Assembly: GCF_000472545.1 (NCBI RefSeq)
Contig: NZ_KI421432.1
Coordinates: 62,001 to 126,000 of the forward strand
Direction of reading: 5' to 3'
Origin: Burkholderia sp. WSM2232
Lineage (GTDB): Bacteria; Pseudomonadota; Gammaproteobacteria; Burkholderiales; Burkholderiaceae
Length of the DNA: 64,000 bases
Below the pieces are notes generated by a model that saw only the letters and a list, made by a program, of their open reading frames with translations, searched no databases and had not been told where the DNA came from. Positions 51,229 to 60,642 of this stretch are shown one piece after another (within the stretch, counting starts at the first letter, position 1; each line of letters begins with the position of its first letter). Made by a program: the position numbers and the translations under genes.

Positions 51229-52575
51229 ATGACGCTCTGGAGCCTTTTGCGTTCGCCCGCGGTGCAGCAGATTGCCGGCATGCCGGTGCCCTGCTCTGTC
51301 GCCCTACCCGACGGTCAGCGCATTGGCGCACGAGAACCACGCCTGCTGTTCGAGATTCGCGACATGCGGGCGCTGCTGCATTTGCGCCAGGGAGCAATCG
51401 GGCGGCTCGCGGAAGACTACGTGGAAGGCCGGCTGGAAATTCAGGGCGATCTGCACGATCTCATGGCGGCCGCACCCGCCTTGCTGCGCGGCGATCCTAC
51501 TCACGAAACGCATGGCTGGCTACTGGGCCGCGTGAGCCGCACGCGCCGCGCGATCTGGGAACGCACCCATCACAGCCGCGCGAGGGACGCTGCGCAAATC
51601 CAGCATCACTACGACATCTCCGACGATTTCTACGCGCTATGGCTCGACCCGTTGCGCGTCTACTCGTGCGCGTACTTTTCTTCACCTGACATGTCGCTCG
51701 CCGAAGCTCAGCAGGCAAAGCTCGATCACATCTGCAAGAAGCTGATGCTGCGCTCGGGCGAGCGCTTTCTGGACATCGGCGCAGGTTGGGGCGCGTTGTT
51801 GCTGTGGGCTGCTGAACACTACGGTGTGAACGCGACCGGCATCACGCTGTCGAGAAACCAGCATGCGTACGTCAACCGGCTCATCGACGAAAAGGGACTG
51901 CAAGGGCGGGTGAAAATGCTGCTCCACGACTATCGCGATGTCGACGAATCCGCGCCCTTCGACAAGATCGCTTCGATAGGCATGTGCGAACACGTAGGCC
52001 GGCCGAACCTTCCTGCTTACTTCGCGAAAATGCGGCGGCTGCTGCGACCCGGCGGTCTCATGATGAATCACAGCATTACGGCCGGCGGCGTCGAGAACGG
52101 CGAAGTGGGCGGCGGCATGGGCGAGTTCATCGACCGATACATTTTCCCCGGCGGCCAACTCGTGCATGTGAGCGTGATGATGGATGCGATGACGCGCGGC
52201 AATCTCGAGCCCGTCGACGCGGAATGCCTGCGTCCGCACTACGCGCGCACGCTATGGCATTGGGCGGATGCGCTGGAGGCGCGCCTCGACGAAGCTCGCC
52301 GCATTCTGGGCAATGACGCGGAAAAAATTATTCGCGCGTACCGGCTGTATCTCGCCGGGTCTGCAATGGGATTCGAGCACGGCTGGACTTCGCTGTTCCA
52401 GATACTCGCAGCGCGTCCGGCGGAGGGCGTGTCGCCAGCCGATGGTTCAGCGGACCGCATGCTTGCGGCCCGCAGCGACTATCCGTACAACCGCACCTAC
52501 ATGTATGCCCGCAACGCTGCGATCGACCGGGTCAACGAGGTCGAACACGCGAACGGCGGACAGCACGTCAGTTGA
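51229..52575 (+). CDS. cfa: Cyclopropane-fatty-acyl-phospholipid synthase-like methyltransferase
   Basis: From ATG 51229 the product is 448 aa. The SAM-binding motif is LDIGAGWGALLLWAAEHYG, preceded by HYDISDDFYALWLDPLRVYS, the family's substrate-domain landmark, and followed by MCEHVGRPNLPAYFAKMRRL and GGGMGEFIDRYIFPGGQLVH. Such enzymes transfer a methylene from SAM to unsaturated phospholipid acyl chains, and are usually stress- or stationary-phase-induced. AAGGAA lies 10 bases before the chosen start; an earlier in-frame ATG at 51184 is possible. It is convergent with the UspA-type gene. Confidence 0.9.
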   Translation: MTLWSLLRSPAVQQIAGMPVPCSVALPDGQRIGAREPRLLFEIRDMRALLHLRQGAIGRLAEDYVEGRLEIQGDLHDLMAAAPALLRGDPTHETHGWLLGRVSRTRRAIWERTHHSRARDAAQIQHHYDISDDFYALWLDPLRVYSCAYFSSPDMSLAEAQQAKLDHICKKLMLRSGERFLDIGAGWGALLLWAAEHYGVNATGITLSRNQHAYVNRLIDEKGLQGRVKMLLHDYRDVDESAPFDKIASIGMCEHVGRPNLPAYFAKMRRLLRPGGLMMNHSITAGGVENGEVGGGMGEFIDRYIFPGGQLVHVSVMMDAMTRGNLEPVDAECLRPHYARTLWHWADALEARLDEARRILGNDAEKIIRAYRLYLAGSAMGFEHGWTSLFQILAARPAEGVSPADGSADRMLAARSDYPYNRTYMYARNAAIDRVNEVEHANGGQHVS

Positions 52576-52626
52576 AACGGCTCTTCTTTCGGAGCACGCC
52601 GGCGTCCCAGGCGATGACTGCTCCGT

Positions 52627-53130
52627 TCACGGTGCAGTCTTGCCCGGACTCGCAGTTTCGCTTTTGCCTCTATCCGCTTCCATTGGCGCACCGGTTTCCG
52701 GACCCATCGTTACGAGCACGCTGCAACTCACTCTGTCGAGCAACAGGCCATCGGTCCTGCCAGCCCACCATCGCGCGAGCCTGCCGGCACGGTGATGCCC
52801 GACCACGATCAGATCGACGTTGAGCTCCCTCGCGAAGTGCGGAATCTGATCCAGCGGATCGCCGATCGCGAAGTGCCCAGTCGCGTGTACGCCTTTTGCG
52901 GCGAGCTTCTTCAGTCCTTCGTCGAGCACGCTTTTGACCGAGTCGTTGATCATATCCACCGGGATGGCGGACGTCATATCCGCGCCCTGCACCCACGCTG
53001 AACTATTGACGACGGAAAGCACATGCACTTGTGCCGCGAGTTGCTGCGCGAGAAGCGCACCGTCCGCGAGCGCATGCTGCCCTTCGCGTGTTCCGTCATA
53101 ACAGAGAAGAATGCGCCTGAAAGCTGACAT
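52627..53130 (-). CDS. Universal stress protein (UspA family)
   Basis: From ATG 53130 (GGAGAG upstream) the product is 167 aa. It shows the UspA fold: MSAFRRILLCYDGTREGQHA at the N-terminus and ELNVDLIVVGHHRAGRLARW near the nucleotide-binding loop. The loop does not fit the canonical GxxGx9GS/T motif of ATP-binding members, so it may be a non-ATP-binding type. The last 20 residues are a charged, disordered tail. It is divergent from the HPP-CBS gene, 168 bases away. Confidence 0.9.
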   Translation of the reverse strand: MSAFRRILLCYDGTREGQHALADGALLAQQLAAQVHVLSVVNSSAWVQGADMTSAIPVDMINDSVKSVLDEGLKKLAAKGVHATGHFAIGDPLDQIPHFARELNVDLIVVGHHRAGRLARWWAGRTDGLLLDRVSCSVLVTMGPETGAPMEADRGKSETASPGKTAP

Positions 53131-53275
53131 GTCGCTCTCCTTTTGGTATGCGCGGTCATGCATTGAGCGCAATGCATGCAGGCAGGAAGATGGATCTCCT
53201 CCATACATCCAGTATAGGTCGCCTGGCGGTAGGCGCTTATCCCGCGCCTGGTGCTGTCGCTGGCGAGCCGCGCTT

Positions 53276-53296
53276 TTATATCATATTGAAATATAA
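53276..53296. promoter_or_regulatory. 21-bp symmetrical site at the HPP-CBS gene
   Basis: TTATATCA-TATTGAA-ATATAA: the left arm TTATATCA is identical to one arm of the site in front of marR (54642-54662), and the outer TTATAT/ATATAA arms are symmetrical. It includes TATAAT (53292-53297), so a bound repressor would block a -10 element. Confidence 0.6.
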
Positions 53297-53298
53297 TT

Positions 53299-54552
53299 AT
53301 GACCAGACGGTATTCGCGTTCACAGGGGTTTCCCCGGTATCTTCATTGTCCCGCACAGTCCGCTCACGCCCTCTTTTTCAGCACCTTGTCCCGCTCCCTG
53401 ATCCTGCGCTGGTTGTCCAGCTTCATTCCCGTCCCCGTCACCGTGCAATGGCAGGAGCGCGCGCGTTCATGTCTTGGAGCGCTGCTCGGCATAGCGTTCA
53501 CCGGTGGCTCGATGTATCTGCTGCTCGGGCCCGGCGCGAACATTCCTCTGCTGGTTGCACCCATGGGCGCATCTGCGGTGCTGTTGTTCGCGGTACCGGC
53601 AAGTCCGCTCGCGCAACCCTGGTCGATCATCGGCGGGAATCTGGTCTCGGCGACCATCGGCGTAACCTGCGCAAACGTCATTGCCGACCCAACACTTGCG
53701 GCCGCCCTGGCGGTTGCGCTCGCCATTTGCGGCATGTTCGCGCTTCGCTGCGTGCACCCGCCGTCGGGAGCAGTCGCGTTGACCGCCGTGTTAGGCGGCC
53801 CCGCGATTCATGCGCTCGGCTACCGGTTCGTGCTGGAGCCGATCGCGATACAGTCGGCCGCGCTGCTGGCCGCCGCCATCGCCTATCACGCGGCGACCGG
53901 TCACCGCTATCCGCACTCGGCTCGCACGGCGCGCGGCTCGGCGGCCAGTGCAGCCGAAGCCGACGCGCGTGCGGGCTTCACTCGCGCCGATCTGGAAGCG
54001 GTGCTCAAGCGCCGCAGCGAAATGCTCGACATTGATCCTGACGACCTCGAATCCCTGCTGCGCGAAACGCAGCTTCAGGCGTTCTCGCGCAGTTTCAACG
54101 AGCTGACCTGCGAGAACATCATGTCGCGGCACGTCGTGTCGGTCTCGGCCACGACGCGCGCGGTCTCGGCGTGGGCGCTGCTCAAGCGCAACAAGGTCAA
54201 GGCGCTGCCGGTGATCGACGAGGACCGCACTTTGCTCGGGATCGTGACGCGCGCCGACCTGGTCGACAAAAGAATCTTTGGCCAGTTCACGCCGTTCATG
54301 ACTTACATCGACGGCTGGCTGCGCGGCGACGCGTTACGTGCGCCAACCGTAGGCAACGTGATGACCACCGACGTGCGCACTGTTAAAGCGAACGCGCCGA
54401 TCACCGACCTCGTACCGATGTTCGCGAACTACGGCCACCACCATATTCCCGTGCTGGACGCAACCGGACATGTAGTCGGCATGATTACGCAGGTCGATCT
54501 GATCTCCGGGCTATATCGGCAGACTGTGGTGAAGGCACAGCGGGCCGCGTGA
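53299..54552 (+). CDS. HPP-family membrane protein with two CBS domains
   Basis: The 417-aa frame encodes an HPP domain with four hydrophobic helices (RSCLGALLGIAFTGGSMYLL, LLVAPMGASAVLLFAVPASP, FALRCVHPPSGAVALTAVLG, the last holding His-Pro-Pro) and a C-terminal CBS pair (ENIMSRHVVSVSATTRAVSA, VGNVMTTDVRTVKANAPITD). HPP proteins are implicated in nitrite or anion movement in cyanobacteria and plants; the substrate here is unknown. The ATG at 53299 is doubtful: TATAAT ends two bases before it. A TTG at 53386 (SRSLILRWLSSFIP) gives a more typical N-terminus. With the ClcA gene downstream it forms an anion-related locus. Confidence 0.85.
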   Translation: MTRRYSRSQGFPRYLHCPAQSAHALFFSTLSRSLILRWLSSFIPVPVTVQWQERARSCLGALLGIAFTGGSMYLLLGPGANIPLLVAPMGASAVLLFAVPASPLAQPWSIIGGNLVSATIGVTCANVIADPTLAAALAVALAICGMFALRCVHPPSGAVALTAVLGGPAIHALGYRFVLEPIAIQSAALLAAAIAYHAATGHRYPHSARTARGSAASAAEADARAGFTRADLEAVLKRRSEMLDIDPDDLESLLRETQLQAFSRSFNELTCENIMSRHVVSVSATTRAVSAWALLKRNKVKALPVIDEDRTLLGIVTRADLVDKRIFGQFTPFMTYIDGWLRGDALRAPTVGNVMTTDVRTVKANAPITDLVPMFANYGHHHIPVLDATGHVVGMITQVDLISGLYRQTVVKAQRAA

Positions 54553-54641
54553 GCTCTGTGCCGCCACCCGTGCACGCGCAAAAGGAACAGACGAAAGCGG
54601 CCCTCCGCGCACAGTGGCGCGCAGCGGGAGCAGCAGGTAAT

Positions 54642-54662
54642 TTACATCATTTTGTGATATAA
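54642..54662. promoter_or_regulatory. 21-bp MarR-type operator over an extended -10 promoter
   Basis: TTACATCA-TTTTG-TGATATAA is a near-perfect inverted repeat (7 of 8 positions). Its right half includes an extended -10, TGATATAAT (54655-54663), 30 bases before the marR start. Autoregulation by the MarR protein is the natural reading. Confidence 0.65.
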
Positions 54663-54692
54663 TTTTCGTTTCTTCAAAGCGGCGGACGAACA

Positions 54693-55109
54693 ATGAAAGA
54701 ACGGGCTCGCGGGCTGCGCAAAGTCGATTTTGAGCAACTCTCGGAGTTCCGCTATCAGATGCGGCGCTTCGAGCGGTTCTCCGAACAGGCCGCACAGAGC
54801 GAAGGAATCACGCCGCTGCAGTATCTGCTGCTTCTGCATATCAAGGGATATCCGGAGCGCGACTGGGCCACCGTGGGCGAACTGGCGGAGCGGCTCCAGT
54901 CGCAGCATCATGGCGTGGTCGCACTCGTGTCGCGTTGCGAGGCGCTCAATCTGGTACGCCGCCAGACCAGCGAAACCGACCGTCGCCAGGTTGAAGTTCA
55001 CATTGAAAAAGCCGGCGAACGCGTGCTCGCTAGACTCGCGGAGCTGCATCGCGCCGAGCTTAAATCGCTGAAAGGCGCATTCCAGGTTCCTCAGATCGAC
55101 CTCGACTAA
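54693..55109 (+). CDS. MarR-family regulator, cotranscribed with clcA
   Basis: The 138-aa protein has the MarR winged helix: ITPLQYLLLLHIKGYPERDW, then VGELAERLQSQHHGVVALVS and VRRQTSETDRRQVEVHI, where the wing carries the conserved Asp-Arg-Arg. Proteins of this family are dimeric repressors released by small ligands or oxidation. It has no internal Cys except in SRCEALN. The clcA start follows its stop by 2 bases. Confidence 0.93.
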   Translation: MKERARGLRKVDFEQLSEFRYQMRRFERFSEQAAQSEGITPLQYLLLLHIKGYPERDWATVGELAERLQSQHHGVVALVSRCEALNLVRRQTSETDRRQVEVHIEKAGERVLARLAELHRAELKSLKGAFQVPQIDLD

Positions 55110-55111
55110 CT

Positions 55112-56911
55112 ATGCTCATGGACTCCCACAAGCGCGACTTTTCCGCGAACTCACGATTGCCCGGCATCTTCGCGCTCGCGGCATGCATCGGCGTGGTCAG
55201 TACGCTTGCTGCGTTCGTACTGCTGAACCTGATTCATCTTTTCACGAACCTGTTCTTCTTCGGTTCCTTCTCGTTCGCGGAACATTCGCCCGCCCATAAC
55301 AACCTGGGCGTGTGGGTCATCGGCGTGCCGATAGTCGGCGGGTTGATCGTCGGATTGATGGCGCGCTTCGGCTCGGAAAAGATTCGCGGCCACGGCATTC
55401 CAGAGGCCATCGAGGCGATTTTATTCGGTAAGAGCAAGATGTCGCCGAAAGTCGCGGTGCTCAAGCCGCTGTCGTCGGGCATCGTGATCGGCAGCGGGGG
55501 CCCGTTCGGCGCAGAGGGGCCGATCATCATGACAGGCGGCGCGCTCGGTTCCCTCATTGCGCAGTGCTTCAAGGTCACGTCGGCGGAACGCAAGACGCTG
55601 CTCGTGGCAGGCGCCGCCGCGGGCATGACCGCCGTATTCGGCACGCCGCTCGCGGCCGTGCTGCTGGCGGTCGAATTGTTGCTGTTCGAATGGCGGCCCC
55701 GCAGCTTTCTGCCGGTGGCGGTGGCCTGCGCAGTGGCCGGCTTTGCCCGCGCGACTTTCTTCGGCACAGGTCCGTTGTTTCCGCTCCAGACAGCCGCGCC
55801 CGATGTCTGGTCGCTATTTTCCTGCCTGATTGCAGGGCTTTTGTCGGGTGCACTTGCGTCGGGACTGTCGGCATCCCTCTATAAGACCGAAGATCTGTTC
55901 GGCAAGCTGCCGATTCACTGGATGTGGTGGCCCGCTCTCGGCGGCGTCGTGGTCGGCATCGGCGGATGGCTAGAGCCACGCGCACTCGGCGTGGGTTACG
56001 ACGTAATCGGCGATCTGCTGCATCAACACATTGCGCTGCAAATTGCGATCGTGCTGCTCGCGGTGAAAGCCGTCATGTGGGTCGTGGCACTGGGGTCCGG
56101 CACGTCCGGCGGCGTGCTTGCTCCACTGTTGATGCTCGGCGCGGGACTCGGCACCGTGCTGTCGCACTGGCTGCCAGGCAACGAGCCCGCGCTGTGGCCG
56201 CTCGTATGCATGGCCGCCACCCTCGGTGCCACGCTCGGCGCGCCGTTGACCGCTATCGTGTTCGCCTTCGGTCTCACGCACGACAGCAACGCGCTATTGC
56301 CGCTGCTCACCGCGACCCTGGTCGCTCACGGCTTTGCCACGGTGACCATGCGCCGCTCGATCATGACTGAAAAAATCGCCCGGCGCGGCTATCACATCTA
56401 CCGCGAATACGGCGTCGATCCGTTGGAGCGCCACCATGTGGATGAAGTGATGACCGCAGAGGTGGACTCTATCGAGGCCGACATGACAGTCGGTGCGGCG
56501 CTCGAGCAATTCTTCGGCGCAAAGCAGAGCCGCCGCGCGTACCCTGTCGTGCGTGACGGCGCGGTGATTGGCGTCGCCGATCGCAGATTGCTCGAGCAAT
56601 TCCGCGACGAGAACCCCGAATTGCGGCCCGCCCTGAGCGTGGCGAGGCTTTTCGAAGAGCGCTCTGTGGCATTTGCTTTGCCCTCCGAAACATGCCGTCT
56701 TGTCGCGACAAGACTGGCGGTGCACGGACTCGAGCGGCTGCCCGTTGTCGCGGATGCGAAGACCATGCGCCTTGTCGGCATCGTCTCGCGCAGCGACCTC
56801 GTCAAGCCTTCGCTCAGCTACTTCGAAGAAGAGCACAAAAAGGAGCGCTTCCGTCGTCTGACGCCGGCGCGCAGCAAGCGCCGTTTCGCTCCAGTCGGAA
56901 AAGCGGGCTAG
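55112..56911 (+). CDS. clcA: ClC-type chloride channel/transporter with CBS domains
   Basis: The 599-aa protein has the ClC core: GSGGPFGAEGPI (residues 128-139) with Glu135 as the external gating Glu, GTPLAAVLLAVELLLFEW, and GSGTSGGVLAPLLMLGAGLG. A C-terminal CBS pair follows (HHVDEVMTAEVDSIEADMTV; LPVVADAKTMRLVGIVSRSD). ClC exchangers swap Cl- for H+, and CBS domains often gate them through nucleotides. Start at ATG 55112; Met3 (55118) is possible. It ends a marR-clcA operon, convergent with the DUF488 gene. Confidence 0.95.
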   Translation: MLMDSHKRDFSANSRLPGIFALAACIGVVSTLAAFVLLNLIHLFTNLFFFGSFSFAEHSPAHNNLGVWVIGVPIVGGLIVGLMARFGSEKIRGHGIPEAIEAILFGKSKMSPKVAVLKPLSSGIVIGSGGPFGAEGPIIMTGGALGSLIAQCFKVTSAERKTLLVAGAAAGMTAVFGTPLAAVLLAVELLLFEWRPRSFLPVAVACAVAGFARATFFGTGPLFPLQTAAPDVWSLFSCLIAGLLSGALASGLSASLYKTEDLFGKLPIHWMWWPALGGVVVGIGGWLEPRALGVGYDVIGDLLHQHIALQIAIVLLAVKAVMWVVALGSGTSGGVLAPLLMLGAGLGTVLSHWLPGNEPALWPLVCMAATLGATLGAPLTAIVFAFGLTHDSNALLPLLTATLVAHGFATVTMRRSIMTEKIARRGYHIYREYGVDPLERHHVDEVMTAEVDSIEADMTVGAALEQFFGAKQSRRAYPVVRDGAVIGVADRRLLEQFRDENPELRPALSVARLFEERSVAFALPSETCRLVATRLAVHGLERLPVVADAKTMRLVGIVSRSDLVKPSLSYFEEEHKKERFRRLTPARSKRRFAPVGKAG

Positions 56912-56931
56912 TCATAGCACGCGGCTTTGCT

Positions 56932-57477
56932 TCAGCTCGGAGGGGACTCAGCGGGATAGACCACCACGCCGTCTGCCTGCACCCTCGCAGCGGGTGTAAC
57001 GGTAGCCGTCGTGACGTGATGTGCGTCCATGATATGGCGCACCGTTTCGCCGCGCAGCAACAGATAATCGGTGATGATGCGCCGGTGACAACGCCACCAC
57101 ACTGCTTCCGAACACATGATTGCGCAACACCGGTGATGCCCCAGTTCGAGCAGTTCGGCGAGCCCCTTCTGAAACTCATCCGTCATTGCATAATCGGCGT
57201 AGTTGCGAAATGCGGGGTGCGTCCAGTATTCGTTCACGGAGGGCGCTTCCTCTTTGCGGCGGCCGCGCCGTCCACCGAGTTCCGCCAGATGCCTATAGTC
57301 GATTTGTGCCGGCGCCAGAGCGTCGGGCAGCGTATCGCGGTTGAACTGGGGGTTCGTGCGCGAACGCGGAATGCTACGTACGTCGACCAACAATTCGACC
57401 TCCGAAGTTTTCAGCAGAGCGATAAAATCGGAAAGCGTACGCGTGGAATGTCCAATCGTGAAAAATGGTCGCGCCAT
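56932..57477 (-). CDS. DUF488 family protein
   Basis: From ATG 57477 (GAGG upstream) the product is 181 aa. It begins MARPFFTIGHSTRTLSDFIA and includes VELLVDVRSIPRSRTNPQFN and HRCCAIMCSEAVWWRCHRRI, where the Cys-x-Glu and the His-Arg-Arg are the family's conserved motifs. The function of DUF488 is unknown; the conserved polar residues suggest an enzyme. The frame stays open to 57567. It follows the efflux operon on the same strand after 143 bases. Confidence 0.9.
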   Translation of the reverse strand: MARPFFTIGHSTRTLSDFIALLKTSEVELLVDVRSIPRSRTNPQFNRDTLPDALAPAQIDYRHLAELGGRRGRRKEEAPSVNEYWTHPAFRNYADYAMTDEFQKGLAELLELGHHRCCAIMCSEAVWWRCHRRIITDYLLLRGETVRHIMDAHHVTTATVTPAARVQADGVVVYPAESPPS

Positions 57478-57620
57478 GCTGGCCTCGTCGACTCCGGGAT
57501 ATGCAGCGAATTGCGTGCGCAACGAGGTCTGCTCCGGCGCCTCGCTCGCTATGCTCTGCGCACGCATTCTGCGTGCCTGCCACCTCTGTTCCTGTGGCTC
57601 TTTGCCCGGCGCACAAAGCC

Positions 57621-59054
57621 TCAGTTGCTGGCCGAGACCGCCGTCGTGACGACAGGTGCGTCCCAGCCGCCGCCAAGCGCGCGATACAGCGCCACAGCAG
57701 CGAGCGCATGCTCGCGTTTTGCCTGATTCAGCGATTGCGCATCGCGCAAATAGGCCTCTTGCGCGGTGAGCACGTCGAGAAAACTGGACGCACCGCCCTT
57801 GTACAATTCACTCGACAAACGCAGCGCATGGTCCGAGGCATCGAGCGCCCCGCCAAGCCGCTGTACTTGTGCCGCGCCGTTCACGAGTTCGCTGCGATTG
57901 TCTTCAATCTCCTTCAACGCCAGCAGCATGGTCTGCCGCAAGTGCAGTTGCGATTCGCGCATGCGGCTCTCGCTGGCGTCGATATTTGCGCTGATACGCC
58001 CTGCGTTGAAGATCGGACTCGTCGCGCTCAATGCGGCGCTAAAGAGATTGTCGGTCAGCGTGGGCAGGCCAAGGTACGACGACGCCAGAATGCCATCGGC
58101 AAGATTCAGTCTGAATCTTGGATAGCGCTCGGCCTTCGAGACCCCCACTTCCGCCGCGCGCTGCTCGAGCGCTGCGTAGGCTGTGCGCACGTCGGGGCGC
58201 CGCAACAGCGCTTCGGAAGGCAGCGTCTCAGGCACCCTCTGCGCGGGCACCGGCATGTCGCGTGCGGCTGCCAGCAGCAGACTGTCAACACTCTCCGGTG
58301 TCTGTCCTGAGTACACCGCGATCAAACTGAGTTGATGCTGCAGGAGGGTCTGTACCCGTGGAATCTGTGCCTGCAAGTCCTGCAACTGGTTCTGCGCGCG
58401 CGCCACATCGAGTTGCGAAGAAAGGCCGTAATGCAGACGCCGTTGCGTGAGCTTCAGCGCACGGGCGCGAATCTGCTCGTTGTCGCGAAGAATCTGCATT
58501 TGCGCCTGCGCCCAGCGTAGATCGATATAGGCGGCCGCTGTATTGGCGGCGAGCGCCAGACGGACTTCGTTCAGCGCAGCCTGCCTGCCCGACAGTTGCG
58601 CCCGCGCAGCCAGAACGGCGAGACGTTCGCCACCGAACACATCCGGCGTCCAGCTTGCCGTAAAGCCAGCGCCGGCCTGACGCACATAGCCCAGCGGCGG
58701 CGGCGTGTTCTGCCGGGCATACGACGCGTCGGCCCCGGCATTCAGTTCCGGCAGCAATGCGGCGCGATTCTGGGTGACGAGATCTTGCGCCTGCCTGACG
58801 CGCTCCACCGCGGCCTGCACATCCAGATTGCCGGTCAACACCGACTCGACCAGCCGATGCATCACAGGGTCGCCGAACTGGTCCCACCACGCGTTGGCAT
58901 TCACGCTGTCTTGCGGCGCATCCACGCTCCATGCATCAGGGGCCAGCGTGCTGACTGTTTGCGGTAAATCGGCATGCGTAGCGGGCTGCACCGCGCATGC
59001 AGCCAGCGTCAAACATGCCGCGCTTGCAAGCAACCTGATGGCGATCGTTTTCAT
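57621..59054 (-). CDS. Outer-membrane factor of an efflux pump (NodT/OprM type, lipoprotein)
   Basis: From ATG 59054 (GAGG 9 bases upstream) the product is 477 aa. It has a lipoprotein signal (MKTIAIRLLASAACLTLAAC, lipobox LAAC) and the RND/MFS outer-membrane-factor fold with two repeats: WWDQFGDPVMHRLVESVLTG and FLDVLTAQEAYLRDAQSLNQ. It should form the TolC-like trimeric duct for the EmrAB-type pump encoded just upstream on the same strand, 10 bases from the emrB stop. Met28 of the longer frame (59075) is a possible alternative start. Confidence 0.93.
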   Translation of the reverse strand: MKTIAIRLLASAACLTLAACAVQPATHADLPQTVSTLAPDAWSVDAPQDSVNANAWWDQFGDPVMHRLVESVLTGNLDVQAAVERVRQAQDLVTQNRAALLPELNAGADASYARQNTPPPLGYVRQAGAGFTASWTPDVFGGERLAVLAARAQLSGRQAALNEVRLALAANTAAAYIDLRWAQAQMQILRDNEQIRARALKLTQRRLHYGLSSQLDVARAQNQLQDLQAQIPRVQTLLQHQLSLIAVYSGQTPESVDSLLLAAARDMPVPAQRVPETLPSEALLRRPDVRTAYAALEQRAAEVGVSKAERYPRFRLNLADGILASSYLGLPTLTDNLFSAALSATSPIFNAGRISANIDASESRMRESQLHLRQTMLLALKEIEDNRSELVNGAAQVQRLGGALDASDHALRLSSELYKGGASSFLDVLTAQEAYLRDAQSLNQAKREHALAAVALYRALGGGWDAPVVTTAVSASN

Positions 59055-59064
59055 CTTGAAGTCC

Positions 59065-60636
59065 TCAATGGGCATCGGGCGGCGGCGCGCTATTGCCGAA
59101 CGGGCGTGAGAAGAACACGCTGAACAGGCCCACGACAAAGCACAGCGACACAGCAAGGAAAGTGTCGGAGAAAGTGAGCACCAGCGCTTCGCGCATCAGT
59201 ACGCCATGCAATGCAGCGAGTCCCGCGTTCGCCGCATCGAGCGCATTTCCGCCGACCGCCGCGAGGCGCGCGGCCTGCTGTTGAAAAAGTGCTTCCACTG
59301 CGGGGCGGCCCGCGGTCAAATGTTCGTCGAGCCGCTCGTAGTGCAGATTGAGCCGGTCGTTGAGCATCGTGCTGCTCACGGCAATGCCGATCGCACCGCC
59401 CAGGTTGCGCATCAGGTTGAAAAGGCCGCTCGCCGAGCGCAGCCGCGACGGCGGCAACGAACCAAGCGCCATGGTGACGATGGGTGGAATGCAAAACTGC
59501 TGACCGATACCGCGCAACGCCTGTGGAATCAACAGCTCCCGCCAGCCCCATTCATGAGTGAGCGGCACGTACAGGTAACAGCCCACGCCGAACAGCACGA
59601 GTCCGAAGACCATCAGCAGCCGCATGTCGATAAAGCGCGCAAGCGTGGAATATGCAACCAGCGCAAGCAACTGGAAACAGCCCACCGACAACAACGCGAG
59701 GCCGATCTGCAACGAGTCGAAGCCCCGCACGCGGGACAGGAAAAGCGGTGTGAGGAACACCGTGCAGAAAATACCAATGCCCGTGATAAACGACAACAGA
59801 CTGCCAATCCCAAAGTTGCGAATGGCGAGCGCGCGCAAATCCACAATCGGCTCTTTTGCGGTGAACGCATGCACGACGAAAAGAAAGCCGCAAATCGCGG
59901 AGATCCAGGTGCACAGAACGATGACTTCGTCACCGAACCAGTTCTTGCGTGGACCTTCTTCGAGCACGTATTCGAGGCAGCCGAGAAATCCCGACATCAA
60001 AAGGATGCCTACATAATCGCCTCGTTTCAACAGCGAGAGATCGGCCTTGTCGATGTGCACGTACTTCGGCACCATCAGCGCGACGGCAAGTCCGGGTGCC
60101 AGGTTCAGATAGAACAGCCAGTGCCACGACCATTGCGACGTGATCCAGCCGCCTATTACCGGCCCTACCGTCGGCGCGAGCGACGCCAGTGCGCCGATCG
60201 TGGTCGACGCAATCAGGCGCTGCTTGCCGGGAAACAGCACGAACGCCGTCGTAAACACCGTGGGTATCATCGCGGCGCCGAGCGCGCCTTGCAGGCCGCG
60301 AAACAGAATCATCGAATTGATGTCCCATGCGAGGCCGCACAGCATGCTCGTCACAGTGAAACCGAGCGCTGAGAACGCGAACAGCCAGCGCGTTGAGAAC
60401 ACGCGCGTGAGCCAGCCCGACATGGGTATCACGAGAATTTCGGCGATCAGATACGAAGTTTGCACCCATGAGAGTTCGTCCTGGCTCGCCGACAAACCGC
60501 CGCCGATGTCTTTCAGCGACGACGCGACGATCTGGATATCGAGCGTGGCCATGAAAAAGCCAATGCACATGAGCGCGAACGCGAAGACTTTGCTGCGCGT
60601 CGGCTGGTCGGCGGGATTAGCGGGCGAGTCGGTCAT
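59065..60636 (-). CDS. emrB: DHA2-family MFS drug transporter (EmrB type)
   Basis: The 523-aa protein has 14 hydrophobic helices and DHA2 landmarks: CIGFFMATLDIQIVASSLKD (motif D1), GWLTRVFSTRWLFAFSAL, and LAPTVGPVIGGWITSQWSWH (motif C). It should export hydrophobic drugs or protonophores with proton antiport. It begins 6 bases after emrA and ends 10 bases before the outer-membrane factor gene: a complete tripartite pump operon. Confidence 0.95.
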   Translation of the reverse strand: MTDSPANPADQPTRSKVFAFALMCIGFFMATLDIQIVASSLKDIGGGLSASQDELSWVQTSYLIAEILVIPMSGWLTRVFSTRWLFAFSALGFTVTSMLCGLAWDINSMILFRGLQGALGAAMIPTVFTTAFVLFPGKQRLIASTTIGALASLAPTVGPVIGGWITSQWSWHWLFYLNLAPGLAVALMVPKYVHIDKADLSLLKRGDYVGILLMSGFLGCLEYVLEEGPRKNWFGDEVIVLCTWISAICGFLFVVHAFTAKEPIVDLRALAIRNFGIGSLLSFITGIGIFCTVFLTPLFLSRVRGFDSLQIGLALLSVGCFQLLALVAYSTLARFIDMRLLMVFGLVLFGVGCYLYVPLTHEWGWRELLIPQALRGIGQQFCIPPIVTMALGSLPPSRLRSASGLFNLMRNLGGAIGIAVSSTMLNDRLNLHYERLDEHLTAGRPAVEALFQQQAARLAAVGGNALDAANAGLAALHGVLMREALVLTFSDTFLAVSLCFVVGLFSVFFSRPFGNSAPPPDAH

Positions 60637-60642
60637 GATGAT

